Shown piece by piece: positions 17,399-26,797 of a DNA stretch of 64,000 nucleotides; the stretch's first letter is position 1; every line of letters starts with the position of its first letter. The notes beneath the pieces are model-generated. The model saw only the letters and a list, made by a program, of their open reading frames with translations, ran no database searches and was not told the origin of the DNA. The DNA is from Microbacterium natoriense (GTDB lineage Bacteria; Actinomycetota; Actinomycetes; Actinomycetales; Microbacteriaceae), in contig NZ_JAUSXV010000001.1 of NCBI RefSeq assembly GCF_030816295.1, positions 1,426,001 through 1,490,000 of the forward strand. Reading direction: 5' to 3'. The position numbers were made by a program, and so were the translations under genes.

Positions 17399-18112
17399 AT
17401 GACCACGCCGACCATCGTCCTCGTCCACGGCGCATTCGCCGACGCCGGCAGTTGGGCGCCGGTGACGCGCCAGCTGCTCGACCAGGGGCACGCGGTTCTC
17501 GTTCCTCCTGTTCCGAACCGATCGCTGTCCGGCGACGCGGAGTACATCCGACGCTTCGTCGAGCAGATCGAAGGTCCTGTGCTGCTCGCGGGGCACTCCT
17601 ACGGCGGCGCCGTCATCACCGTCGCAGGCGCAGACGAGAACGTGGTCGGTCTCGTCTACGTCTCGGGGTACGCGCTCGTCGAGGGCGAGAGCCTCGGCCA
17701 ACTGCAGGGCGGATTCCCCGACTCCGACCTCGCGGCGAACCTCGTGTATCAGCCGTACACCCTGCCCGATGGCTCGGACGGCACCGACGTGTCCGTGAAG
17801 ATCGACGCCTTCCCGGCCGTCTTCGCCGCCGGCGTGGACGTTCGCACCGCCGAGGTCTTCGCGGTGTCGCAGCGCCCGCTCTCCGCGCTCGCCTTCGGCG
17901 AGGCGGCTTCGGTGGCAGCGTGGCGCACGAAGCCCGCGTGGGGCATCGTCTCGTCCTCCGACCACACCATCAACCCCGAGGTCGAGCGGTTCGGCTATCA
18001 GCGCGCAGGCGTGCGCGCCGTCGTCGAGATCGACGCTCCTCACCTCGTCATGCAGACCCACCCCGTCGAGGTCGCGAAGGTCATCACCGACGCGATCGCC
18101 GAACTCGACTGA
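17399..18112 (+). CDS. Alpha/beta fold hydrolase
   Basis: This 237-residue cytoplasmic hydrolase has the oxyanion-hole motif VLVHGAFADAGSW and the nucleophile elbow LAGHSYGGAV (Ser). The late Asp (SSSDHTINPE) and His (DAPHLVMQTHP) complete the triad. It resembles the plant-type methylesterase/salicylate-esterase-like and EstC-like hydrolases common in actinobacteria. GAAAGAGG precedes the ATG. It is followed by a second hydrolase gene after 22 bases, and both are divergent from the LuxR-type ATPase regulator. The substrate is unknown. Confidence 0.88.
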   Translation: MTTPTIVLVHGAFADAGSWAPVTRQLLDQGHAVLVPPVPNRSLSGDAEYIRRFVEQIEGPVLLAGHSYGGAVITVAGADENVVGLVYVSGYALVEGESLGQLQGGFPDSDLAANLVYQPYTLPDGSDGTDVSVKIDAFPAVFAAGVDVRTAEVFAVSQRPLSALAFGEAASVAAWRTKPAWGIVSSSDHTINPEVERFGYQRAGVRAVVEIDAPHLVMQTHPVEVAKVITDAIAELD

Positions 18113-18134
18113 CCCTCTCGAACAGGAGACCGCC

Positions 18135-19097
18135 ATGAGCGCCAACCCCCACGACATCGCCCTCGAACCCGCCGCCCAGTCCTTCGTGGAAGCCACCGCG
18201 AACCCGCCCTACCTCTACCAGCTCACCCCGGAAGACGGCCGAAAGGCCGTGGACGGGGTGCAGGACGAACCCATCTGGAAGCCGCAGGTCGACGAGGAGT
18301 GGATCACGGTCGACGGTGGCCCCACCGGGACCGTTCCCGTACGTATCGTCCGACCCGCGGGCGCAGAAGGCGCCCTCCCCGTCATCCTGTACACGCACGG
18401 CGCAGGCTGGGTCTTCGGAGACGCGCACACGCACGACCGGCTGGTGAGGGACCTCGCGGTCGGCACGGGAGCGGCGGTCGTGTTCCCGGAGTACGACCGA
18501 GCCCCTGAAGCGCAATACCCCACGCAGAACGAGCAGTCCTACGCCGTCGCGCGCTGGGTCGCGAACGACGGCTCGCAGAAGGGTCTCGACGGAAGTCGCC
18601 TCGTCGTCGCGGGCGACTCGGTGGGCGGCAACATGGCCACGGTGCTCACGATCATGGCCGCGCAGCGAGGAGATGTGGTGTTCCGCGCCCAGGCGCTGTT
18701 CTACCCCGTCACGGACGCTTCTTTCGACACCGCGTCATACGAGGAGTTCGCCGAAGGCTATTTCCTGACGCTCGAAGGCATGAAGTGGTTCTGGGATCAG
18801 TACACCACCGATGCCGCGGAACGAGCAGAGATCACGGCATCCCCGCTTCGTGCGACGATCGAGCAGCTCGCCGGTCTTCCGCAGGCCCTGGTCATCACGG
18901 GCGAGGCCGACGTGCTCCGGGACGAAGGCGAGGCGTACGCGGCCAAGCTGCGCCGAGCCGGGGTCCCGGTCACCGCCGTCCGCTATCAGGGCATCGTCCA
19001 CGACTTCGTGATGGTGAACTCGATGCACGACACCCACGCGGCGAAGTCCGCGATCGCGCAGGCTGTCGCCTTCCTCAAGGCGGCGCTCGAGAACTGA
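18135..19097 (+). CDS. HSL-family (GDXG) alpha/beta hydrolase/esterase
   Basis: This 320-residue esterase of the hormone-sensitive-lipase family has the oxyanion motif YTHGAGWVFGD (HGAG in place of HGGG) and the nucleophile elbow VVAGDSVGGNMA. The triad Asp lies in ALVITGEADVLRDEG and the His in GIVHDFVMVNSM. The N-terminal cap (residues 1-60) is present and there is no signal peptide. CAGGAG precedes the ATG. It probably forms an operon with the hydrolase just upstream. Short-chain acyl esters are the usual substrates of this family; the natural one is unknown. Confidence 0.9.
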   Translation: MSANPHDIALEPAAQSFVEATANPPYLYQLTPEDGRKAVDGVQDEPIWKPQVDEEWITVDGGPTGTVPVRIVRPAGAEGALPVILYTHGAGWVFGDAHTHDRLVRDLAVGTGAAVVFPEYDRAPEAQYPTQNEQSYAVARWVANDGSQKGLDGSRLVVAGDSVGGNMATVLTIMAAQRGDVVFRAQALFYPVTDASFDTASYEEFAEGYFLTLEGMKWFWDQYTTDAAERAEITASPLRATIEQLAGLPQALVITGEADVLRDEGEAYAAKLRRAGVPVTAVRYQGIVHDFVMVNSMHDTHAAKSAIAQAVAFLKAALEN

Positions 19098-19175
19098 GGC
19101 GAACGTCGCAGGCGCGGTCCCGACGGCCGGGGCCGCGCTGTGGGCAGGGGTCGCGAGCGTCTCGCGGCCCCTGCA

Positions 19176-19859
19176 TCACGACCTTCGGGCGCGCGCCTGC
19201 ATGATTCCCCGCTGTGAGGTGGCGAATCCGGCGAGGAGCTCGCGCAGGTGCTCGGCCGACGCGGCCGCTCCGAACACGTCGGTGCCGGGCTCGAGCATCG
19301 CGCCCGCAGCGAGGCGACCCGCCACGACCGGGTCGAAGCCCAGGTCGTCCACGATCCCGGCGACCGTCTCGACATCGGCCGGATCGTCGCCGGCGATCGC
19401 GATCGCCTTCCTGCCGGGCGCTCCGGGAGTGCGGGCCTCCTCCTCCAGGTCGCGGGCGCTCATGTGGTTGAACGCTTTCACGACTCGCGCTCGGCCGAGG
19501 AACTTCTGCACGGTCTCACTCGTCGAGGTGCGCAGGTCCGCGAGATCTGGTCGAAGGCCGTCGAGTTCCCACCAGTGGTTCATCGCGTCGATCACGAGTC
19601 GGCCCTGCAGCTGCGCCACAGGGAGCTCCCGATACCGCCCCAGCGGTATCGCGAGGATCACAGCATCCGATTCCTGCGCGACGTCGCCCGCCCACTGCGC
19701 CGTCGCGGTCGTCGCGAGAGCACCCGCACCGACCCGGGAGGGATCACCCGATCCGGCGATGCGCACGCGATATCCCGCAGAGACCGCGAGGCGCGCGAGC
19801 ACCGTGCCCACGCGCCCCGCGCCGAGAATCCCGAGCGATGCAGGCCGTCGGTCGTCCAT
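19176..19859 (-). CDS. F420-dependent NADP reductase-like oxidoreductase
   Basis: This 227-residue protein has an N-terminal Rossmann motif (LGILGAGRVGTVLARLA) and the body of the NADPH:F420 reductase-like family: DAVILAIPLGRYRELP, VIDAMNHWWEL, RVVKAFNHMSA and AIAGDDPADVETVAGIVDDL. It probably binds NADP in the cytoplasm and transfers hydride to a flavin or deazaflavin partner. Whether the partner is F420 is not shown. TACGCT is followed by six bases and then the ATG, suggesting a leaderless transcript. It converges on the esterase gene. Confidence 0.85.
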   Translation of the reverse strand: MDDRRPASLGILGAGRVGTVLARLAVSAGYRVRIAGSGDPSRVGAGALATTATAQWAGDVAQESDAVILAIPLGRYRELPVAQLQGRLVIDAMNHWWELDGLRPDLADLRTSTSETVQKFLGRARVVKAFNHMSARDLEEEARTPGAPGRKAIAIAGDDPADVETVAGIVDDLGFDPVVAGRLAAGAMLEPGTDVFGAAASAEHLRELLAGFATSQRGIMQARARRS

Positions 19860-19965
19860 CCGGACAGCGTAGTCGCCGTCGGGCGTCGCGCCTTCCGTCG
19901 TCGCTCAGCCCGGAGAAACGGGATGCCGGTGGTACCGGGGCCGCGCCCGAGCCGACCTGTTGCCG

Positions 19966-20256
19966 TCAGGCGGATGCGGCGAGGGGCGGCAGGTGAGGGA
20001 TCTTGATCGGCGCGGCGGACCGGCTCGGCGGGTTGTGGAACCGCTGCACGTCGCCGAGAACCTCCTCGGCAGACATGTAGTAGCTCGCCAGCGGCAGGTC
20101 ACGCAACCAGAGGACCTCGTATTCCACGGCATCCAGCTTGTAGATGCACGCGACGGTCCTGCGCGCATCGTGCGGGCCGTACTTGTGGTCGAGGATCAGC
20201 CACTCGGTGTCTGTGACCTTCCGGAGTTGGAACCGGGGATCGGGCATCGCAGACAT
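19966..20256 (-). CDS. Conserved hypothetical protein, 96 residues
   Basis: I do not recognise a named family. The protein begins MSAMPDPRFQLRKVTDTEWL and continues with KYGPHDARRTVACIYKLD, a pattern typical of small actinobacterial proteins of unknown function that sit near stress genes. It is soluble and has no cysteine pair or membrane segment. GGGAG lies eight bases before the ATG at 20256; the frame is open further upstream to 20403 but those codons lack the usual bias. The next minus-strand gene upstream encodes a DUF892 protein. Confidence 0.65.
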   Translation of the reverse strand: MSAMPDPRFQLRKVTDTEWLILDHKYGPHDARRTVACIYKLDAVEYEVLWLRDLPLASYYMSAEEVLGDVQRFHNPPSRSAAPIKIPHLPPLAASA

Positions 20257-20418
20257 CTCAACACTCCCATCGGTCGTAGCCAGAGTCGGCCGGCCGGAGG
20301 AGCGCACCGCGTCCGAGCGGGAGAACGTCACCGCCGGTCGACGGGCGTCCTCTGCCCGCCAGAGTTTCACCAGCATTATAAGAAGAAGAGCGGCGATGTT
20401 CAACGGAGCGCGGAGGGT

Positions 20419-20898
20419 TCATCCCGCCATCTCCTGCAGGCGGGTGAGCAGCTCCTCGCTGGTGTGCGTCTCCTGGTCGAGGTTGGCCCGCAGGAGCGCT
20501 GCGGCTTCTGCATGCACGGGGGTGACGGCGGTGATGAGGCTCTGATAGGCCGAGATCTCGTAGTGCTCATTGCCCAGGGCGCACGACAGCGCCACCTGGT
20601 CGTGAAGCGAGGCGGCCGACCGGTTGAGGAGCGACTGAGCCTGCTTGGAGATCCCCTTCGTGCTGGGCGACGGCGCCGTCGACTCCGGCAGTTCGAGGAG
20701 GGTGAAGACACGACGGAGGTTCTCGATCTGCTCCTTCGTCTCGTCCTGATGATGGCGGAAGAGCTTCTTGATGTCGGCGGATCGTGCGGCCCCGGCCAGC
20801 TCCTTGAGCGCGGCCAGAGAATCGTCTTCCATCGTCAGCGCCGTGCGGAGCTGGAATCGCAGGAGGTCCTGAGGAGATTCGAGAGTCGTCTGCGGCAT
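20419..20898 (-). CDS. DUF892/YciE-YciF ferritin-like protein
   Basis: This 159-residue protein is an all-helical ferritin-like protein of the DUF892 (YciE/YciF) family. It begins SPQDLLRFQLRTALTMEDDS, and later helices contain HHQDETKEQIENL and GNEHYEISAYQSLI, whose Glu and His residues fit the family di-metal pattern. Such proteins are induced by osmotic or oxidative stress in other bacteria. GAAGGGAAG precedes the ATG. The neighbouring desaturase and small hypotheticals suggest a stress or membrane-adaptation cluster, which is an inference only. Confidence 0.85.
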   Translation of the reverse strand: MPQTTLESPQDLLRFQLRTALTMEDDSLAALKELAGAARSADIKKLFRHHQDETKEQIENLRRVFTLLELPESTAPSPSTKGISKQAQSLLNRSAASLHDQVALSCALGNEHYEISAYQSLITAVTPVHAEAAALLRANLDQETHTSEELLTRLQEMAG

Positions 20899-21009
20899 TT
20901 CGCTTCCCTTCGTCGATGCGGCGACCCCACGTTATGAGGTGCGCCGGTCGTCCCCGAAGGGGCTTGATCTTCGTGCTCGCGGAAGCTAGAGGACCGCTAT
21001 GGTTGCGTT

Positions 21010-21324
21010 ATGGCCACTCTGCACTACGGCGCTGCGCACGTCCCGATCCACATCGAGGATCGTGCTCTCGCACACCTCAAAGTCGTCATCGCCACGAAGC
21101 TCCGCCGCCAGGAGAGCTTCACGCTGTCGTGGAAGCACCCGGTGGGCGAGCCCGGCGGGCGGTCGACCATCTGGATCCACCCGTCGATCCCGCTGCGTTT
21201 CACGTTCGACGAGCCGGAGCCGCCCAAGCTCAACGCGAAGTGGATCGAAGATCTCATGCACTCGGTGAACTCGACCGGGGGCATCATGCTCGTCGACGAA
21301 GTTCTCGATACGCCCCAGGAGTAG
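21010..21324 (+). CDS. DUF7882-type small protein
   Basis: This 104-residue protein fits a family that is very common in Microbacteriaceae. It opens MATLHYGAAHVPIHIEDRAL and has KLRRQESFTLSW, then STIWIHPSIPLRF and a tail ending GGIMLVDEV. No catalytic motif or membrane segment is visible and the function is unknown. TATGGT (20998-21003) followed by six bases and the ATG points to a leaderless transcript. It converges with the desaturase gene, leaving only 15 bases between stops. Confidence 0.8.
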   Translation: MATLHYGAAHVPIHIEDRALAHLKVVIATKLRRQESFTLSWKHPVGEPGGRSTIWIHPSIPLRFTFDEPEPPKLNAKWIEDLMHSVNSTGGIMLVDEVLDTPQE

Positions 21325-21339
21325 CTGACGCATCTGCGG

Positions 21340-22443
21340 TCATCCGCCTGAGTTTCCCGCAAGGCTCCTCTGCTCGATGAGCGGGCACGTGAACACGTCG
21401 CGCTCGCCGAGTCCCACCCGATTGATGTAGCGGACCACGATCGCGTAGGACGCGAACAGTCCGACCTGCGTGTACCGCACATCGTGCTCGTCGCAGTACG
21501 CCGCGACCACGGGTGCCGCCTTGCGCAGCTGCGGGCGCGGCATCGACGGGAACAGATGATGCTCGACCTGGTAGTTCAGGCCGCCCATCGCGACATCGAG
21601 GAACCTGCTTCCTCGGATGTTCCTGCTCATCAGCACCTGGCGGCGCAGGAAGTCCAGGGTCATGTCACGTGGCACGACGGGCATTCCCTTGTGGTTCGGT
21701 GCGAAGGCGATGCCCATGTAGAACCCGAAGAGTCCCAGCTGCACGGCGAGGAACACGAACGCGATGCCTGGCGAGAGCACGATGAACACCAGCACCAGAT
21801 AGCCGATCATGCGGATGCTGAGGAACACGATCTCCGCCCACCGGCGCTCGAGCCGCCCTTTCGCGACCACGCGACGCACGCTCGATGCGTGCAGCGAGAG
21901 GCCCTCGAAGAGGAGGATGGGGAAGAACAGGAGCCCCTGATGCGCCCGCAGCCAGGCGACCGGCGGGCTGTGACGCCGTGCCGCCGTCTCTGCGGTGACC
22001 GCGATGACGGGGAGCTCGATGTCCGGATCGGATCCGAGCTTGTTCGGATTCGCGTGGTGACGGGTGTGCTTGTGCTGCCACCATCCGTAGCTCATGCCGA
22101 CCAGGAGATCGCCCAAGACGAGGCTGATCCAGTCGTTCCAGCGCCCCGAGACGAAGATCTGCCGATGGGCGGCGTCGTGTCCGAGGAACGCGATCTGCGT
22201 GAAGACGATCGCGAGGACGGCCGCGGTGAACAGCTGCCACCACGTGTCGCCGATCCACACGAAGGCGATGAGGCAGACGGCCACCGCGAGCGGAGCCGCG
22301 ATGAGTTTGGTCCAGTAGTAGCCGTAGCGACGACGCAGCAGACCGAGTCCGCGGATCTGCTGCGCCAGTTCGGTGAAAGCGCTGTTCGCGCGGACCGCGT
22401 CGTCGCGCGGGCGGGTGTGCACGGTCGGACGGATGCCGCCCAT
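21340..22443 (-). CDS. Membrane fatty acid desaturase
   Basis: This 367-residue integral membrane di-iron desaturase has all three histidine boxes: FLGHDAAHRQ, QHKHTRHHANP and NYQVEHHLFP. About four to six hydrophobic helices are visible (for example LAVAVCLIAFVWIG and FILLF-like segments). The QVEHHLFP third box is that of front-end or DesA3-like acyl-lipid desaturases. It would introduce a double bond into membrane fatty acids using a ferredoxin or flavodoxin partner. GAAGAGG precedes the ATG. The hypothetical gene ending at 22468 lies 24 bases upstream on the same strand, so the two are probably an operon. Confidence 0.92.
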   Translation of the reverse strand: MGGIRPTVHTRPRDDAVRANSAFTELAQQIRGLGLLRRRYGYYWTKLIAAPLAVAVCLIAFVWIGDTWWQLFTAAVLAIVFTQIAFLGHDAAHRQIFVSGRWNDWISLVLGDLLVGMSYGWWQHKHTRHHANPNKLGSDPDIELPVIAVTAETAARRHSPPVAWLRAHQGLLFFPILLFEGLSLHASSVRRVVAKGRLERRWAEIVFLSIRMIGYLVLVFIVLSPGIAFVFLAVQLGLFGFYMGIAFAPNHKGMPVVPRDMTLDFLRRQVLMSRNIRGSRFLDVAMGGLNYQVEHHLFPSMPRPQLRKAAPVVAAYCDEHDVRYTQVGLFASYAIVVRYINRVGLGERDVFTCPLIEQRSLAGNSGG

Positions 22444-22467
22444 GATGACCTCTTCTCCGGCGTCGCC

Positions 22468-22986
22468 CTACGCGAGGACGGCACCTCCTTCTTCGACCCA
22501 GTCGTCGATGCGCGCGTCGTCGTCAGGGAGACCCGATGCGCGGCGGGGGATGAACGCCACCGATTCGGCGAGAGCGGCCACAGCGGCCGCCCGGTGCTGC
22601 TCCCGATCGGAGGCGTCCTGGAAGAGATGGGCCACGATCGCGCGCTCCTCCAGGAGGGTGGCGCTGATCTCGGCGAGTCTTTCCGCGATGACGGCGGCGA
22701 GGCCGTCACGAAGCTCCTCGAGGTTTGTGTTCGCGATCTCGAGCCTGCGATCCGCGACGTGCAGCTCGACCGTCGGGAACCCGTTCGCGGACAGGTGGGC
22801 GCGCATTTCGCTGCCCTGGATCGCGGCGACCTCGTCGCGATCGGTCTTGCGCGTGAACACCGCTTCCACGGTGTAACGGTCCGGTGCGTCGTCGGTCATC
22901 AATGTCGCCGGAAGCGAGCCGATGAGGACGGATTCCAGACCCAGCAGTTCGGGGCTCAGCCCCGCGATCTTCAATTGTGCGTTCAT
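22468..22986 (-). CDS. Hypothetical protein, 172 residues, upstream of the desaturase
   Basis: I do not recognise the family. The protein is soluble and rich in Ala and Glu. It starts MNAQLKIAGLSPELLGLESV, has a beta-strand-like first half (YTVEAVFTRKTDRDEV) and a helical second half (LRDGLAAVIAERLAEISATL), and ends with an acidic tail (DDDARIDDWVEEGG). TAACGT with a six-base gap to the ATG suggests a leaderless start. Close spacing to the desaturase suggests co-expression. Codon use matches its neighbours. Confidence 0.7.
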   Translation of the reverse strand: MNAQLKIAGLSPELLGLESVLIGSLPATLMTDDAPDRYTVEAVFTRKTDRDEVAAIQGSEMRAHLSANGFPTVELHVADRRLEIANTNLEELRDGLAAVIAERLAEISATLLEERAIVAHLFQDASDREQHRAAAVAALAESVAFIPRRASGLPDDDARIDDWVEEGGAVLA

Positions 22987-23033
22987 GTGCTGACGTTACG
23001 CCGCCAAGCTGGGTGTGCTCACAGCCGCGCTCG

Positions 23034-23624
23034 TCACTCGACCCCGAGAGATCCGAGGATGACCTCGATCGTGGCCTCCGCCGCGTCCTGCCACGGGACG
23101 CCGTCGAGCAGGTCTGCCGTGGCGAGGGCTGCGACACCGTGCACGGATGCGAAGATCACGAGCGCGCGCCGCTCCGCGTCTCCTTCGGGAATCTCACCCG
23201 CCGCCTGAGCTGCGGCGACGAACGCTACGACCATCGACATGCTGGCCCTGCTCCGTTCGCGCAGCTCGCCCGAAGCATCGAATTGATGCTTCGCCTTGTA
23301 CATCACCTCGAGGATCGCCGGGTGCGCGACCGCGAAGCCGATGTACGCGAGACCCGCGGCGCGCAGCCGCTCGCCGAACGGGGCAGCCTGCTCCACGGCC
23401 GCAGCCAGCGCCTCGTTCATTCGTGTGAATCCGGCCACCGCGACCGCGTCGAGGAGGGCGGTGCGGTCGCTGAAATGGCGTGCGGATGCGCCGTGACTCA
23501 CGCCCACGTCGCGTGCGAGCTGACGCAGCGACAGCGCGTCGACGCCCCCGGCGTCGATCGACTCCCAGGCGCGGTCGAGGAGCGCCTCTCGAAGGTTGCC
23601 GTGATGGTACGAGCGTTCGGTCAC
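23034..23624 (-). CDS. TetR family transcriptional regulator
   Basis: This 196-residue regulator has an N-terminal TetR helix-turn-helix: SYHHGNLREALLDRAWESID, then LSLRQLARDVGVSHGASARH with FSDRTALL. The C-terminal ligand domain (WHG/TetR_C type) is helical. The gene is divergent from an SDR gene, and the 64-base gap contains a long inverted repeat at 23646-23678 that overlaps the SDR promoter, so it most likely represses the SDR and perhaps itself. TAGGGT plus six bases precedes the GTG start at 23624, consistent with a leaderless transcript. Confidence 0.92.
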   Translation of the reverse strand: MTERSYHHGNLREALLDRAWESIDAGGVDALSLRQLARDVGVSHGASARHFSDRTALLDAVAVAGFTRMNEALAAAVEQAAPFGERLRAAGLAYIGFAVAHPAILEVMYKAKHQFDASGELRERSRASMSMVVAFVAAAQAAGEIPEGDAERRALVIFASVHGVAALATADLLDGVPWQDAAEATIEVILGSLGVE

Positions 23625-23645
23625 ACTTGAACCCTATCGATCTAA

Positions 23646-23678
23646 GTAGACATTGACAACAATGCTGTCAGTGTCTAC
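23646..23678. promoter_or_regulatory. 33-base TetR-type operator overlapping the SDR promoter
   Basis: The left arm GTAGACATTGACA (23646-23658) and right arm TGTCAGTGTCTAC (23666-23678) are complementary at 12 of 13 positions around a 7-base centre. The plus-strand promoter is TTGACA (23653-23658), a 17-base spacer and TACATT (23676-23681), so the operator covers both boxes. Such long two-part palindromes fit a pair of TetR dimers. Confidence 0.75.
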
Positions 23679-23688
23679 ATTTGCGATC

Positions 23689-24483
23689 ATGACCATTCAC
23701 CACACCGGAACCACCGCCCTCGTCACCGGCGCCAGCTCGGGCCTCGGCGCCGAGTTCGCCACCCAGCTCGCCCGCCGCGGCGCCGACCTCGTGCTCGTGG
23801 CCCGGCGCGAAGACCGCTTGAAGGATCTCGCCGCCCGCCTGGAGCGGGAGCACGGGGTGCGGGCGACCGTGATCGCCCTCGATCTCGCCGACGCCGGCGC
23901 CCCGGCACGTCTTCGCGCCGCGCTCGACGAGCGAGGCATCCGCATCCAGACGCTGATCAACAACGCCGGCTTCGGAGCGAAGGGGGACTTCGTCGAGGCG
24001 GACGCTGCGCGTATGGCCGAGATGGTGCAGGTCAACGTGGCCTCGCTCGTCGGGATCACGCGCGAGTTCCTCCCCGAGCTGACTCGCGACGGCCGGGGCG
24101 CCCTCGTCAACGTGGCGAGCGTCGCGGCCTATCAGCCGTGCCCCGGCATGGCGGTGTACGGCGCATCCAAGGCCTTCGTGCTGAGCTTCACCGAGTCGAT
24201 CGCGCATGAGACACGCTCGTCCGGTCTGCGCGTGCTCGCCCTGAGCCCCGGAGCGACCCGCACGGAGTTCTTCGATGTCGTCGGCACAGAGGCCGCAGCG
24301 GTGGGCCGCTTCCAGTCCGCGACCGACGTGGTCGCGCAGGCGATGGCAGCGCTCGATCGTCGGCGCACACCCGCGAGCATCGTGTCGGGTGCCGCGAACG
24401 CCGTGACGAGCAAGCTCGTCGGCCTCATGCCGCGTCGCATGACTCTCGCGATCAGCGGCCGGTTGCTGGCCGAGTCGGCGTGA
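23689..24483 (+). CDS. SDR family oxidoreductase
   Basis: This 264-residue short-chain dehydrogenase is of the DltE-like/COG0300 type. Its cofactor motif is VTGASSGLGAEFATQLARRG, with an Arg-rich turn (VARREDRL) suggesting NADP. It also has LINNAGFGAKGDF, the active-site Ser in LVNVASVAAYQPC, and YGASKAFVLSF with catalytic Tyr and Lys. The ATG at 23689 lies seven bases after the -10 TACATT, so the transcript is leaderless. It is divergent from and probably controlled by the TetR gene. The substrate is unknown; ketone or acyl-lipid carbonyls are typical. Confidence 0.9.
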   Translation: MTIHHTGTTALVTGASSGLGAEFATQLARRGADLVLVARREDRLKDLAARLEREHGVRATVIALDLADAGAPARLRAALDERGIRIQTLINNAGFGAKGDFVEADAARMAEMVQVNVASLVGITREFLPELTRDGRGALVNVASVAAYQPCPGMAVYGASKAFVLSFTESIAHETRSSGLRVLALSPGATRTEFFDVVGTEAAAVGRFQSATDVVAQAMAALDRRRTPASIVSGAANAVTSKLVGLMPRRMTLAISGRLLAESA

Positions 24484-24503
24484 TGACGCGCTCCGAGGCC
24501 GTG

Positions 24504-26345
<1,842 letters not shown>

Positions 26346-26374
26346 CGCGGCGGCGCGCATGCCAGGATGAGCGG

Positions 26375-26797
26375 ATGCCGCAGCATCCGCTCTCCACGCC
26401 TCCACCCGTGCTCGGGCCGGTGGTCGACGGGCAGACGCGGTGCGTCCACTACCGCACGGAGCTCGACATCGTCGCGATCCGCTTCGCGTGCTGCGGCGAC
26501 TACTATCCGTGCCATCTGTGTCACGCCGAGGTCGCCGGACATGACAGCTCCCCCTGGCCGATCGAGGCGAGGAGCGCGCGCGCCGTGCTGTGCGGCGTGT
26601 GCGGCGACGAACTGTCCATCGCCGAGTACCTCGAGGTCACCGCCTGCCCGTCGTGCGCGTCGAGCTTCAACCCCGGCTGCGCACTGCATGCGCACCTCTA
26701 CTTCGAGGTGGAGCCGTCTTCGCGAGAAGGCGCCTTGCCCGTCGTGACGACTGTCTCGGCCGCGAGGTCTCCCACAGCGCCTTCGTCGTCGACGTAG
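26375..26797 (+). CDS. CHY zinc-finger protein
   Basis: This 140-residue protein has the CHY zinc-finger arrangement: VDGQTRCVHYRTELDIVA, then FACCGDYYPCHLCHAEVAGH, then LCGVCGDELSIAEY and CPSCASSFNPGCALHAHLYF. The Cys and His pairs would bind several zinc ions. Bacterial members are small cytoplasmic proteins of unknown function. The domain ends near residue 110. About 30 further residues rich in Ser, Thr and Pro follow, read through the antisense of the sigma-fusion gene with a 100-base overlap. The ATG lies inside an inverted repeat (GCGGATGC...GCATCCGC, 26371-26390). Confidence 0.85.
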   Translation: MPQHPLSTPPPVLGPVVDGQTRCVHYRTELDIVAIRFACCGDYYPCHLCHAEVAGHDSSPWPIEARSARAVLCGVCGDELSIAEYLEVTACPSCASSFNPGCALHAHLYFEVEPSSREGALPVVTTVSAARSPTAPSSST

